Assembly: GCA_963846715.1 (NCBI GenBank)
Contig: CAWJXA010000002.1
Location: forward strand, 248,001 to 312,000
Source: Bog-257 sp963846715
GTDB taxonomy: Bacteria > Acidobacteriota > Terriglobia > Terriglobales > Acidobacteriaceae
DNA length: 64,000 nt
Direction: 5' to 3'
Shown here: piece after piece, positions 8,206-16,559 of the stretch
Layout: each line of letters starts with the position of its first letter
Numbering within the stretch: position 1 is the first letter of the stretch
The notes under the pieces: model-generated
Seen by the model: the letters and a program-made list of their open reading frames with translations, nothing else
What the model was told of the DNA's origin: nothing
Database searches by the model: none
Program-made: the position numbers and the translations under genes

Positions 8206-8697
8206 GTGAAGCGTTCCATCTCGTCTCTCGCCATCGTCTGCCTGGTGCTCCTCGCCGCGTGCAACAGCGGTTCGCATCCGCCGCGCATCGGCAGCGCCGC
8301 TCCCCAGTTCACCATCACGGACTCGCAACGCACCGTTTCGCTCAGCCAATTTCAGGGGAAACCAGTGGTGCTCAACTTCTGGGCCACGTGGTGTCCACCC
8401 TGTATTCAGGAGATGCCATCGCTGGTGCAATTGCAAAAACAACTTGGCGATCAGGTCACTATCCTCGCCGTCAGCGAGGACGACGACGATAACGCGTACA
8501 AACAGTTTGTCCGCGACCACAACGTCGATCTGCTAACCGTCCGCGATAGCGGGGAGAAAGCGAACGCGCTTTATGGTACGTTCAAGTTTCCTGAAACCTT
8601 CGTGATCGATCGTAATGGCAAGATCGTTCGCAAGTTCATCGGCGCCCAGGAATGGACCAGCCCGGAGATCGTAGATTACTTGAAGAAGATGTCGTGA
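8206..8697 (+). CDS. TlpA-like thiol-disulfide lipoprotein
   Basis: The 163-aa protein probably starts at GTG 8206, giving a clean lipoprotein signal: KRS, a hydrophobic stretch, then LLAAC with the lipidated Cys at residue 19. A thioredoxin-fold AhpC/TSA domain follows, with NFWATWCPPC (active Cys 63 and 66) and the cis-Pro in FKFPETFVID. Such proteins reduce periplasmic disulfides, for example in cytochrome c maturation. No cytochrome genes are nearby to confirm that. The frame is open upstream to 8149, but that part lacks a signal peptide. Confidence 0.92.
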   Translation: MKRSISSLAIVCLVLLAACNSGSHPPRIGSAAPQFTITDSQRTVSLSQFQGKPVVLNFWATWCPPCIQEMPSLVQLQKQLGDQVTILAVSEDDDDNAYKQFVRDHNVDLLTVRDSGEKANALYGTFKFPETFVIDRNGKIVRKFIGAQEWTSPEIVDYLKKMS

Positions 8698-8804
8698 GGG
8701 CATTCTGGGCTCGCCTCCGGCCGTCCGGCCTCGACGATTCGGCGCCTCTGCTCAGGCGCGGAAACTCCCTTGTAAGCCTTCATAAACTGCCATAAAATGG
8801 TGAC

Positions 8805-9062
8805 ATGGCAATGACGTCTTTGAATATCTCCCTGCCCGAGGCCTTGAAGGCCTATGTGGAAGGCCAGGTCGCCTCGGGTGACTGGGGCACTCCAAGTGAA
8901 TACATCCGCGAGTTGATCCGCCAGGACAAAGAGCGGCGCTTGGCCATTCTCGAGGAGTCGCTGCTTGCTGCTGTAAAGGGACGAACCGTTGAAATTCCGC
9001 TGGCAGAGATTCGCAAGAAGGGACTGGTTGCGACCTTGCGCTCGCGTGCTCAGCACCGTTGA
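8805..9062 (+). CDS. ParD-like type II antitoxin
   Basis: The 85-aa protein has the ribbon-helix-helix start MTSLNISLPEALKAYVEGQV, then GDWGTPSEYIRELIRQD. It ends with a variable, toxin-binding C-terminal half rich in charged residues. This matches the ParD/CC2985 antitoxin family, which represses its own operon and neutralises ParE. Two starts are possible, ATG 8805 and ATG 8811. The stop TGA overlaps the TTG start of the toxin remnant, the usual coupling of such pairs. An AT-rich stretch at 8782-8803 is a likely promoter and operator. Confidence 0.9.
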   Translation: MAMTSLNISLPEALKAYVEGQVASGDWGTPSEYIRELIRQDKERRLAILEESLLAAVKGRTVEIPLAEIRKKGLVATLRSRAQHR

Positions 9063-9311
9063 AAACATCTCGAATTACATTTAGCGATCTCGCGATCGCT
9101 GGCCGTGACCTCCACGATGCTGCGTATCGCTACAGTGCCGCGGGCGGGAGCGCCGTGCGCGTTCCAGACAGATCAACTGCGTGGCACACGGCGTCTGCCC
9201 GTCGATGGATTTCCAAGACACCTGCTCTTCTATCAGTTTCGAGAGGATGAAATTCGCGTCTTGCGCGTCGTGCACGGTGCTCGGGATCTTGAGGCTCTAT
9301 TTTCTGACTGA
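9059..9311 (+). pseudogene. ParE-like toxin remnant (frameshifted and shortened)
   Basis: The frame opens with TTG 9059 as MKTSRITFSDLAIA, a typical ParE N-terminus, then becomes out of frame with a second segment. That segment, ending at 9311, reads RGTRRLPVDGFPRHLLFYQF and EIRVLRVVHGARDLEALF, the conserved C-terminal ParE strand region. The total span is about 84 codons, against roughly 95-100 in intact toxins, so at least one indel and some loss have occurred. The antitoxin is intact while its toxin appears dead. Confidence 0.72.
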
Positions 9312-9323
9312 CTTCACCGACTC

Positions 9324-12250
9324 CTACAGCTTCACCCTTCTTAACCGCAGCGCATTGCTGATCACCGACACCGAAGCTGAAGCTCATCGCCGCCGCCGCG
9401 AAGATCGGGCTTAGCAGAATCCCAAACTTCGGATACAGAATCCCAGCCGCAATCGGAACGCCCAGCGAGTTATAGATAAATGCGAAGAACAGGTTCTGCT
9501 TGATGTTGCGCATCACGGCGCGGCTCAGACGGCGCGCGCGCACCAGCGCCGCCAAGTCCCCTTTGAGTAGCGTGATGCCCGCGCTCTCCATCGCAACATC
9601 TGTACCGGTGCCCATGGCGATGCCGACCTGAGCTTGCGCCAACGCGGGTGCGTCGTTGATACCATCGCCCGCCATCGCGACCACTCTTCCCTGCTCTTGC
9701 AGCTTCTTGACGGCGTCGGCCTTGTGGCTGGGCAGCACTCCCGCTTCAAAGTCAGTGATGCCAAGCTGCCTTGCGACCGCCTGGGCAGTGGTCTCGCTGT
9801 CGCCTGTCAGCATGACCACCCGCAGGCTTTCTTTCCTCAGGTCGCGGATCGCTTGCGCCGCCTCGGGTTTCACCGGATCGGCAACGCCCAGTAGCCCAGC
9901 GAGGCGGCCATCCACCGCGACGAATACGACGGTGTGCCCGTCGTGGCGCATGGCCTCGGCTCTTGGCTTCAACTCGTCGGCATCGATCCCAATTCTTGCA
10001 GTAAAGCCTCATTTCCCGCCGCGACTTCGTGGCCCCCGACTCGGCCCACCACGCCACGTCCAGTGAGCGATCGGAATTGCTCTGCCGGCATCAAATGCAG
10101 CCCGTTGGCTAGGGCAGCTTCAACAATCGCCGCTGCCAGCGGATGTTCGCTGCCTTGCTCCAGGCTGGCCACCAGCCGCACTACGCGATCTTCCGTCTCG
10201 CCGCCGACAGCTTCCACGGACATCAACTCCGGCTTGCCTTGGGTGAGCGTGCCGGTCTTGTCGAGCGCCAAGGTGTCAACTTTCTGGAGCGTCTCCAGCG
10301 CCTCCGCGTTCTTGATGAGAATGCCCGCTCGCGCGCCTCGGCCCGTTCCAACCATGATCGCCATGGGTGTCGCCAGGCCCAGGGCACACGGACAAGCGAT
10401 GATGAGCACGGCGACAGCATTGACGATGGCATTAGCCAACCGCGGCTCGGGTCCGACGATGAACCACACAGCAAAGGTAATGACGGCGGCCGCCAGCACC
10501 GCGGGCACGAACCAGGCGGCAACTTTGTCCGCCAGCCGTTGAATGGGAGCACGGCTGCGTTGCGCGTTGCTGACCATTTGCACGATTTGCGCCAACAGAG
10601 TTTCACTGCCTACGCGTTCGGCGCGCATCAGCAGCCAGCCAGTGCCGTTTACAGTGGCGCCCACAACCTTGTCGCCGGCGCGCTTCTCCACCGGCATGGC
10701 TTCGCCCGTCACCATCGATTCGTCCACCGTGCTCAGACCGTCGAGCACGACTGCCGTCCACCGGAATCTTTTCGCCCGGGCGCACCCGAAGTTTGTCGCC
10801 GACCTTCACCTGCTCCAGCGGGACGTCATATTCGCTGCCGTCGTCGCGCATGATGCGCGCCAGCTTGGGCGAGAGGTCGAGCAATGCGCGGATGGCGCTA
10901 CTGGTTTGGCTGCGGGCGCGAAGCTCCAAGACCTGTCCCAGCAGCACAAGGACGATAATCGCAGCGGCGGCCTCGAAGTACACTTCCGGCCGCCCGTGCA
11001 TTCTCGCGAAGCGACGGCGGAAAGATTCCCGGCATTATTGTAGCCACGGCGCTGTAGAGGTACGCGACGCCTACGCCCATCGCAATCAGGGTGAACATAT
11101 TCGGGCTGCGAAACTTTACCGACGCCCAGCCACGCACGAAGAAAGGCCATCCGCACCACAAAACGATAGGCGTAGCTACAGCGAACTCCAGCCATGTGCC
11201 AGCGCTCGGAGTGAGCAAACGCGCTAGCGGGCCCATTCGCAGCATCGCGTAGGCGACCAGGGGAACGCCGAGCAACACGCTGGTCCAGAACCGCCGCGTC
11301 ATGTCGCGTAATTCCGGATTTTCTTCCTGCCCGATAGTCACCGTCTTGGGTTCCAACGCCATGCCGCAAATCGGGCACGCGCCCGGCTCGTCACGCACGA
11401 TCTCCGGATGCATCGGACAGGTCCACTGGGTACGGGTCGAGGCGACCGGAATATCGGGTTCGAGCGCCATGCCGCACTTGGGACAGGCACCGGGCCGCGC
11501 CTGACGCACCTCAGGATCCATGGGACACACATACGTTGTGCCTTGCGACGGGAGCGGAGTATTGATCTGAACTGGGCTGTCACCAGCCATGATTCTGGAA
11601 TTGACGGTTTGCGTAAGGTACTTCTCGGGGTCGGCTCGGAATTTCTCTTCGCATCCGCGGCTGCAGAAGTAATAGCTCTTGCCTTGGCGTTGCGTTGTGG
11701 CCGCCGCTTTTGTGGGATCAACACTCATCCCGCAAACCACGTCCTTCTCCAGCTTGCGGGCGGCGGCAATCTGCACCGGTGCGCCAGCTATTTCGACGTT
11801 TGGCCCCATGCCTACGGCTTTGTAGTTGGGGGAGAGATATTTTTCGGGATAATCTTTGAACTTCTCCGCGCAGCCGCGGCAGCAGAAGTGATAGAGCGTT
11901 CCCTCATATTCCACCGACGCGGCGGCCTTCGAAGGGTCCACATCCATGCCGCACACTGGATCTTTGCCGAGCTTTCTAGCCGGGCCAACTGCGGTGGTGG
12001 CGCCGCTAGAGGGCTCCTGGGCGGCCGACAGATGCTTGGCTGGCGACGATATGAATTTGTGCATGCAATCGGGCGAGCAGAAATGGTAGGTCTGTCCCTC
12101 GTAGCTCGCCTTGCCACGCGACTCGGCCGGATTCACCGCCATCCCGCAAACGGGATCGATCACCGAGATGTCGATGATCCGGTTCTCCAGGGTCTCCTCG
12201 GGTTCGTCCATTCCCTCGCCTCTCCGGTTATGCGCATTCGCGCTGTTCAT
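9324..12250 (-). pseudogene. Copper/heavy-metal P1B-type ATPase with triple YHS N-terminus, four frameshifts
   Basis: From ATG 12250 the order is three YHS domains (DPVCGMAV, DPVCGMDV and VVCGMSV, each with a CxxxC partner such as FCSPDC), two heavy-metal-binding zinc-ribbon-like units (YVCPMDPEV to CPKCGM; WTCPMHPEI to CPICGM), then the ATPase core. The core shows TGEAMPV, the CPC metal site in IIACPCALGLATP, DKTGTLTQGKP with the phosphorylated Asp, SEHPLAAAI and GDGINDAPALA. The frame breaks near 11000, 10750, 9975 and 9375. Repairing each gives one protein of about 975 aa ending SVSVISNALRLRRVKL at the TAG at 9324. It would export Cu(I) or a similar ion. Decay and sequencing error are both possible. 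Confidence 0.85.
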
Positions 12251-12270
12251 GGGAGCAACGATGCTCTATA

Positions 12271-12287
12271 TTGAATGCGGAATTCAA
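12271..12287. promoter_or_regulatory. Candidate operator: TTGAAT-N5-ATTCAA palindrome
   Basis: A perfect 6-bp inverted repeat with a 5-bp spacer sits 21 bp upstream of the ATPase start, in the 138-bp divergent region shared with the small HMA-like gene. TATA-like bases flank it. Size and position fit a metal-sensing repressor site of ArsR/SmtB type. That is inference from placement only; no regulator gene is nearby. Confidence 0.35.
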
Positions 12288-12388
12288 CGCGGTAGCCGAG
12301 ACCTTCGCTCGGGCACGATTCCAGATGCCGAAGAAGCTTTCCGGTTCCGCATGTTCTTATCATTGCACGTTTGCGAGAGGGTGGGTCG

Positions 12389-12616
12389 ATGACCGCAGTC
12401 GAAGTCTTGTTTCGCTATGGAATGCCGCCAGGGGAAATGGAAATGGGCGCGCTCGGCCAGGTAAGCGATGTCTACGGTATTCGGCGGGTGCGATTCGACG
12501 AACCGCATCGAACCGTCCGAGTGGAATACGATGCCACGCGTCTGAATGAATCAACTGTAGAGAAATTGCTGCGCAGCGCGGGCTTCGATATACGTGAAAA
12601 GATAGCCTTGGCTTAA
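12389..12616 (+). CDS. Small HMA-like (ferredoxin-fold) protein without CxxC
   Basis: The 75-aa protein (MTAVEVLFRYGMPPGEMEMG) has the length and secondary-structure rhythm of a heavy-metal-associated domain: a beta strand, a helix, VYGIRRVRFDEPHRTVRVEYD, then NESTVEKLLRSAGFDI. The metal-binding CxxC is absent; the corresponding loop contains several Met (GMPPGEMEMG), which could bind Cu(I). It is divergent from the P-type ATPase, so a copper chaperone role is plausible but unproven. An in-frame start at 12371 is possible; GGTGGG precedes ATG 12389. Confidence 0.68.
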   Translation: MTAVEVLFRYGMPPGEMEMGALGQVSDVYGIRRVRFDEPHRTVRVEYDATRLNESTVEKLLRSAGFDIREKIALA

Positions 12617-12660
12617 CCTAAGGCAAGTCTCTGAGAAGAAACTCAGGAATTGAGAAAAAG

Positions 12661-12698
12661 AAAAGGCGAAGTGCGGTTCGCGAAGCACTTCGCCTTTT
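12661..12698 (+). terminator. Strong intrinsic-terminator-like hairpin
   Basis: A perfect 14-bp stem, AAAAGGCGAAGTGC with GCACTTCGCCTTTT, encloses a 10-nt loop 45 bp after the HMA-like gene. The 3' arm ends in TTTT, so it would terminate plus-strand transcription; the 5' A-run also allows termination on the minus strand. Confidence 0.75.
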
Positions 12699-13090
12699 GC
12701 TGTCTTCGTCCCGGCCTGCGTAGATCGGCGAAAGCAACGGCAAATCGCAGTCGAGGGTCCTGGGGGAGGACAAAATTGAAAGGGCCGCCCAATGAAAGGA
12801 ACTCTGGCCGAAATTCCTTTCTGAACGGCCCCCTATTGCGCCACTTCGTCTGGCCTTAGGTAGTGCACCTGCCGTGCCAAAAACAGCATGTTGAAAACTA
12901 AAGGGTTACCGGACAAGAGTTTTGGAGACATGTAGAAGTTTCCTGGTACCGGGCAAACTTTACTAGGTCACCAATGCGGGGTTACCTCTCATATCGTATG
13001 CGGCTTTTCCCTCGTCAGAGCAGTCAATTTCGATCCAACCGGAGTTTCAACCGATCGCTCCAGCAGCGTGGGCCTTGTCGTCGGTTTTGA
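12699..13090. other. Gene-free spacer before the tRNA
   Basis: About 390 bp between the terminator and the tRNA promoter. Short open frames exist on both strands, but none has a convincing start, codon pattern or family resemblance. No repeat family seen elsewhere in the window was recognised here. Confidence 0.5.
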
Positions 13091-13096
13091 TATAAT
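13091..13096 (+). promoter_or_regulatory. TATAAT -10 box for tRNA-Arg
   Basis: A consensus TATAAT lies 19 bp before the mature tRNA start. No clear -35 hexamer is visible at the ideal distance. Confidence 0.55.
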
Positions 13097-13114
13097 CTTT
13101 TGGCTGCATAGTAC

Positions 13115-13191
13115 GCGCCCTTAGCTCAGCTGGATAGAGCGTCTGGCTACGAACCAGAAGGCCGGGAGTTCGAATCTCTCAGGGCGCGCCA
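13115..13191 (+). tRNA. tRNA-Arg (anticodon ACG), CCA encoded
   Basis: A full cloverleaf can be drawn: acceptor arm GCGCCCT with AGGGCGC, D-arm GCTC/GAGC, anticodon stem TCTGG/CCAGA around loop CTACGAA, and a T-arm with TTCGAAT. The discriminator is G, followed by a genomically encoded CCA at 13189-13191. ACG is wobble-modified to ICG in bacteria and reads CGU, CGC and CGA. No attachment-site duplication or integrase is seen next to it. Confidence 0.97.
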
Positions 13192-13276
13192 TTCGTTTTC
13201 GTGCCGAGCGCCGCCGCTTTCCCAACATTTGCGAGCTGCTGCGAATGCCTAATACATTCGCTTATTGCATTCGTGG

Positions 13277-13546
13277 ATGTTAAGATTGACCTACTTTAAC
13301 GGGCTCTATCTCGATCAGGAGAAGTACCAGTTGCATCTTTCATTCCTGGCGTTTTACGTTGACCCAGGCTCCGGCAGTATGATCCTCCAGCTTCTGCTCG
13401 GAGGAGTCAGCGGAGTCTACGTGGTATTCCGTCTGTTCAAGCAAAGGATACTCCGTCTGTTTGGCGTGCGGACCGAAACGGCCTCCAGTTCGGACCTCAG
13501 CGGGCAAATCCCCACAGAAAACGACAATGTTCGGCGGTCCGCTTAA
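13277..13546 (+). CDS. Small membrane protein with DPGSGSMILQ motif
   Basis: The protein is about 89 aa from ATG 13277 (TTG 13265 is in frame upstream). Its core is AFYVDPGSGSMILQLLLGG followed by a hydrophobic segment (GVSGVYVVFRLF) and a basic RxLRLFG tail. I recognise this as a conserved small bacterial membrane family of unknown function. The stop is 5 nt before the methyltransferase start, so the two are almost certainly translated together. A membrane-anchoring or partner role for the methyltransferase is inference. Confidence 0.75.
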   Translation: MLRLTYFNGLYLDQEKYQLHLSFLAFYVDPGSGSMILQLLLGGVSGVYVVFRLFKQRILRLFGVRTETASSSDLSGQIPTENDNVRRSA

Positions 13547-13551
13547 GACCG

Positions 13552-14970
13552 ATGCACCCGGACGTGCGGGTTCCGGCATCCCAACGCGACCGCGGATCCT
13601 TCCGAGATCCCGACGGTTTCATCGTAAGGCAATCTGACCGCATCTTTCGCGTCGTGTTCCCCGGCGCGGTTGAGCGCTGGCGGCAATTTGCTGCGTCCGG
13701 TCTGGCGGCGGAGTTCCAAACCGACGGCCTGCTCGTTCCCACCCAAGAAGTCCCAGCACAGACTCTCGAATCTGAACTGCCTCTTCCTGACGGCGCGCTC
13801 TTGCTGGAGCATGAACGGATTCCCTTCGTGAGCTATCCATACGAGTGGACCTTCGACATGCTGCGCGCTGCGGCGCTCTTACAGCTCGAAATCGTGGAGC
13901 GATCCTTGCAGCGCGGGTGGATCCTGAAAGACTCCAGCGCTTACAACGTGCAATTTCGCGGAGCAACTCCCGTCTTCATTGATGTCCTGTCCTTCGCTCC
14001 TCTGCAGCAAGGAGAGCCTTGGGCCGGTTACAACCAGTTCTGCCGGATGATGCTCTATCCGTTAATGCTGGAAGCTTACAAACATGTTCCCTTCCAGTCA
14101 TGGCTGCGCAGCGAACTCGAAGGTATCGATCCGGTCGTGTTCGGCCACATGTTTCGAGGCATGGAGCGCTTTCGTCCCGGCGTGTTGAGCCATGTGATTG
14201 CACAGGGCTATCTTCAGCGCAAGTTTTCTGCCGCTGACTACAGCGTGCGCCAACAGATCAAGACCGCCGGCATGACTCCCGAGATGATCGCTCGCAACGT
14301 GCGCAAGCTGCGGAAATTGGTGCTTGACCTGCACCTGCCCAAAACGAGTACGACCTGGGCCGGTTACTCCCGCTCTCATTATGCCGAGGAAGCCCTCGCT
14401 CTCAAGGAGGAGTTCGTTACCCACGCTATTGCCGGACGAAACCTTACGCTGGTCTGGGACCTGGGATGTAATGACGGTCGATTTAGCCGGATCGCTTCCG
14501 CTGCCGCAGACACCGTGGTCGCCATCGACTCGGATGCGGGCAGCGTCAATCGCCTCTATTGCGACTTGCGCAAGGAAGGCCGCACCAACATATTGCCGTT
14601 GTTGGTCAATGTCGCTAATCCGTCGCCGTCGCAAGGCTGGGCTTCCCGCGAACGCGCTTCCCTCGTCGAACGGGGCAAACCGGATCTGACGTTGGCGCTG
14701 GCACTCGTGCATCACTTGGTAATTACTGCCAATGTCCCGCTCGGCGCGTTGCTGGAATGGTTCTCGGAAATCACTGAGGAGTTGGTGATTGAGTTCATCA
14801 GCAAAGAGGATGTTATGGTGCAACGGTTGCTCCTCAACAAAGACGATACCTACGCCGACTACAACCGCGAATCGTTTGAGCGCTACTTGCAGCAGCACTT
14901 TCGCATCGTCGCCCGCCGCGAATTACTTGGCGGAACCCGTTTTCTCTACCACGCCGTCGCCGCGGATTAA
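13552..14970 (+). CDS. Class I SAM-dependent methyltransferase with kinase-like N-terminal half
   Basis: The 472-aa protein has two parts. The N-terminal half has a segment reading GWILKDSSAYNVQFRG, then PVFIDVLSF, reminiscent of the catalytic (K)DxxxxN and DxxS/DFG region of small-molecule kinases. The C-terminal half carries a Rossmann methyltransferase with VWDLGCNDGRFSRIAS (motif I, about residue 301) and VVAIDSDAGSVNRLY (motif II). The substrate is unknown. Codons GRESFERYLQQHF-type at the end are normal for the family. It directly follows the DPGSGS membrane protein. Confidence 0.83.
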   Translation: MHPDVRVPASQRDRGSFRDPDGFIVRQSDRIFRVVFPGAVERWRQFAASGLAAEFQTDGLLVPTQEVPAQTLESELPLPDGALLLEHERIPFVSYPYEWTFDMLRAAALLQLEIVERSLQRGWILKDSSAYNVQFRGATPVFIDVLSFAPLQQGEPWAGYNQFCRMMLYPLMLEAYKHVPFQSWLRSELEGIDPVVFGHMFRGMERFRPGVLSHVIAQGYLQRKFSAADYSVRQQIKTAGMTPEMIARNVRKLRKLVLDLHLPKTSTTWAGYSRSHYAEEALALKEEFVTHAIAGRNLTLVWDLGCNDGRFSRIASAAADTVVAIDSDAGSVNRLYCDLRKEGRTNILPLLVNVANPSPSQGWASRERASLVERGKPDLTLALALVHHLVITANVPLGALLEWFSEITEELVIEFISKEDVMVQRLLLNKDDTYADYNRESFERYLQQHFRIVARRELLGGTRFLYHAVAAD

Positions 14971-15000
14971 ACCTTCAAGCACACACCGCGCTGTTACTCC

Positions 15001-16293
15001 TCACGCGATCTTCTTCTCCCGCTTGTACTCGTCGTAAGCTTCCAGGTATCGGTCAATCTCTTTTTTCTGCACGTAATAAGGCGTAGAGAGCCGTAACTTC
15101 GACGGTGGCGCGCCGCCGCGCAGCCGAATCTTCCGGGTCGTCCATAGCCAGCTCTCCAGGTCGGTCCGCACAATCGGCGGAACGTTCACGGTGACGATGG
15201 CGCATCGCAAGGCCGCATCCGGCGACGTCCAAGACTCCGCGCCGCGTTTCTGCATCTGCGTGAGCATGTAGTCTCCTAGTTGGCGATGGCGTCGCTCGAT
15301 CCGCTCCATGCCGATATCGTTCGCCATCTTGATCGACGCACGCAGCCCGCACAGTGAGGGAACATTGGATGACCCGATCCGCTGAAAGCGTTCGGCCCGT
15401 ATCTTGGGCTCGTCCCAGCCTTCGGTCGCGATCGTGTTCCACATTCGATCGATGACCTCATCGCGTACGTAGAGATAGCCGGAGCCCTTGGGCGACTGCA
15501 GCCATTTGTGCGGGCTTGAGGTGTACATGTCGCAACCAAGGTCCTCAATGTTCAGACGCATCATCCCGGTGACGTGGGCTCCATCAATCGCGGAAAGAAT
15601 TCCCTTGGAGCGCGCCAGAGCGCACAGCTCCTTGGCCGGTAACACCACTCCTGTCACCGTAGTGATGTGGCTGAAGAAGATGACCCGCGTACGCGGCGTG
15701 ATGCCGTCACTGAACAGATTCAGCACTTGCGAGGCATCTTTCACCGGCAAAGGCAATGTGACTTTCTTTACGACGATTCCATAGCGCTTCGCCTTCAAGT
15801 GCCAGGGTTGCTCGCCGCCCGGATGCTCCTGATCGGTCATCAGCACTTCGTCGCCGGGCTTAATGTCGATGCCGTTGGCGATATAGCTGTTGGCCTCGGT
15901 GGCGTTCCGCAGGAGTGCGATTTCATCCCGTTTGCATCCCACGAATGCCGCCAGCGGGTCGCGAAACTCATTCCATGCCGCGTAGCCCCAAATCGGATAG
16001 TCCTCCGGATCGCTCTCGTCCAGCTTCTCCGTCGTGGTGTAACCGTCGAACACCGCTCGCAAGACCGGCGCAGGACTGGAACCTACCGTGCCGTTGTTCA
16101 AGTACACTTCGTCGGCTGGAATGAGAAATTGCTTACGCATCTCAGCCCAGTATCCCTCATCGTCGTTGGCGAACGCCTTCGGATCGGGTAACGACGCCGG
16201 AAGCGTTTGCAGTTGCGCGAACAGATCATTACGAAAGGCGAGAGCACCGGCCAACCCGGCACTGGCAGCGAGAAATCGTCGACGATCGAGCAA
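15001..16293 (-). CDS. Tat-exported PLP enzyme, aminotransferase class V fold
   Basis: The chosen start is TTG 16293, which has GGAGG five bases upstream; TTG 16308 is in frame. The N-terminus LLDRRRFLAASAGLAGALAF is a twin-arginine signal peptide. The rest is an aminotransferase class V/isopenicillin-N-epimerase-like enzyme: NNGTVGSSP, the Asp of AIDGAHVTGMM that contacts the PLP ring nitrogen, and the PLP Lys in SSPHKWLQSPKGSG. Reaction unknown; family members include cysteine desulfurases and epimerases. It is convergent with the methyltransferase gene. The start region lies inside the first copy of a 105-bp tandem duplication (16300-16509). Confidence 0.88.
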   Translation of the reverse strand: MLDRRRFLAASAGLAGALAFRNDLFAQLQTLPASLPDPKAFANDDEGYWAEMRKQFLIPADEVYLNNGTVGSSPAPVLRAVFDGYTTTEKLDESDPEDYPIWGYAAWNEFRDPLAAFVGCKRDEIALLRNATEANSYIANGIDIKPGDEVLMTDQEHPGGEQPWHLKAKRYGIVVKKVTLPLPVKDASQVLNLFSDGITPRTRVIFFSHITTVTGVVLPAKELCALARSKGILSAIDGAHVTGMMRLNIEDLGCDMYTSSPHKWLQSPKGSGYLYVRDEVIDRMWNTIATEGWDEPKIRAERFQRIGSSNVPSLCGLRASIKMANDIGMERIERRHRQLGDYMLTQMQKRGAESWTSPDAALRCAIVTVNVPPIVRTDLESWLWTTRKIRLRGGAPPSKLRLSTPYYVQKKEIDRYLEAYDEYKREKKIA

Positions 16294-16299
16294 GCCCAC

Positions 16300-16550
16300 C
16301 TCCGGCAAACAAAGGCAACATGGTACACCCGAGTGGAATCAGAGGCTAATCGCCACCAGCGTCCGGGTCATTACGAGCGACGTCGGGGTTATCACAGTTG
16401 CCATCTCCGGCAAACCACAGCAACATGGTTCACCTGAGTGGAGTCACGAGCTAATCGCTACTAGCGTCACAGCCATTCCGAGCGACGTATGAGTTATCAC
16501 AGTTGTCATCCTGGTTATCACAGTTGTCATACAGCAATCACAGTTGTCAT
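16300..16550. repeat. 105-bp tandem duplication plus ATCACAGTTGTCAT boxes
   Basis: 16300-16404 and 16405-16509 are consecutive copies of the same 105 bp, diverged by substitutions but without indels. Each ends in ATCACAGTTG(C/T)CAT. Two further boxes follow at 16517-16530 and 16537-16550, giving four boxes, the last three about 20-21 bp apart (two helical turns). The box core TCACA-GT-TGTCA is a near-palindrome. The first copy begins at the start codon of the PLP enzyme, so the array lies in its promoter. Confidence 0.8.
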
Positions 16551-16559
16551 ACCCACCAA

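Noticed and set aside
11408..12274. A 288-codon plus-strand open frame over the YHS region
   Set aside because: Antisense to the YHS and heavy-metal modules, whose conserved Cys motifs fix the real strand.
12650..12859. Small plus-strand gene after the HMA-like protein
   Set aside because: Its start lies inside the terminator hairpin and its composition is not protein-like.
13115..13600. Genomic island integrated at tRNA-Arg
   Set aside because: No integrase and no second copy of the tRNA 3' end were found downstream.
14098..14898. A 266-codon minus-strand open frame
   Set aside because: Antisense to the methyltransferase domain.
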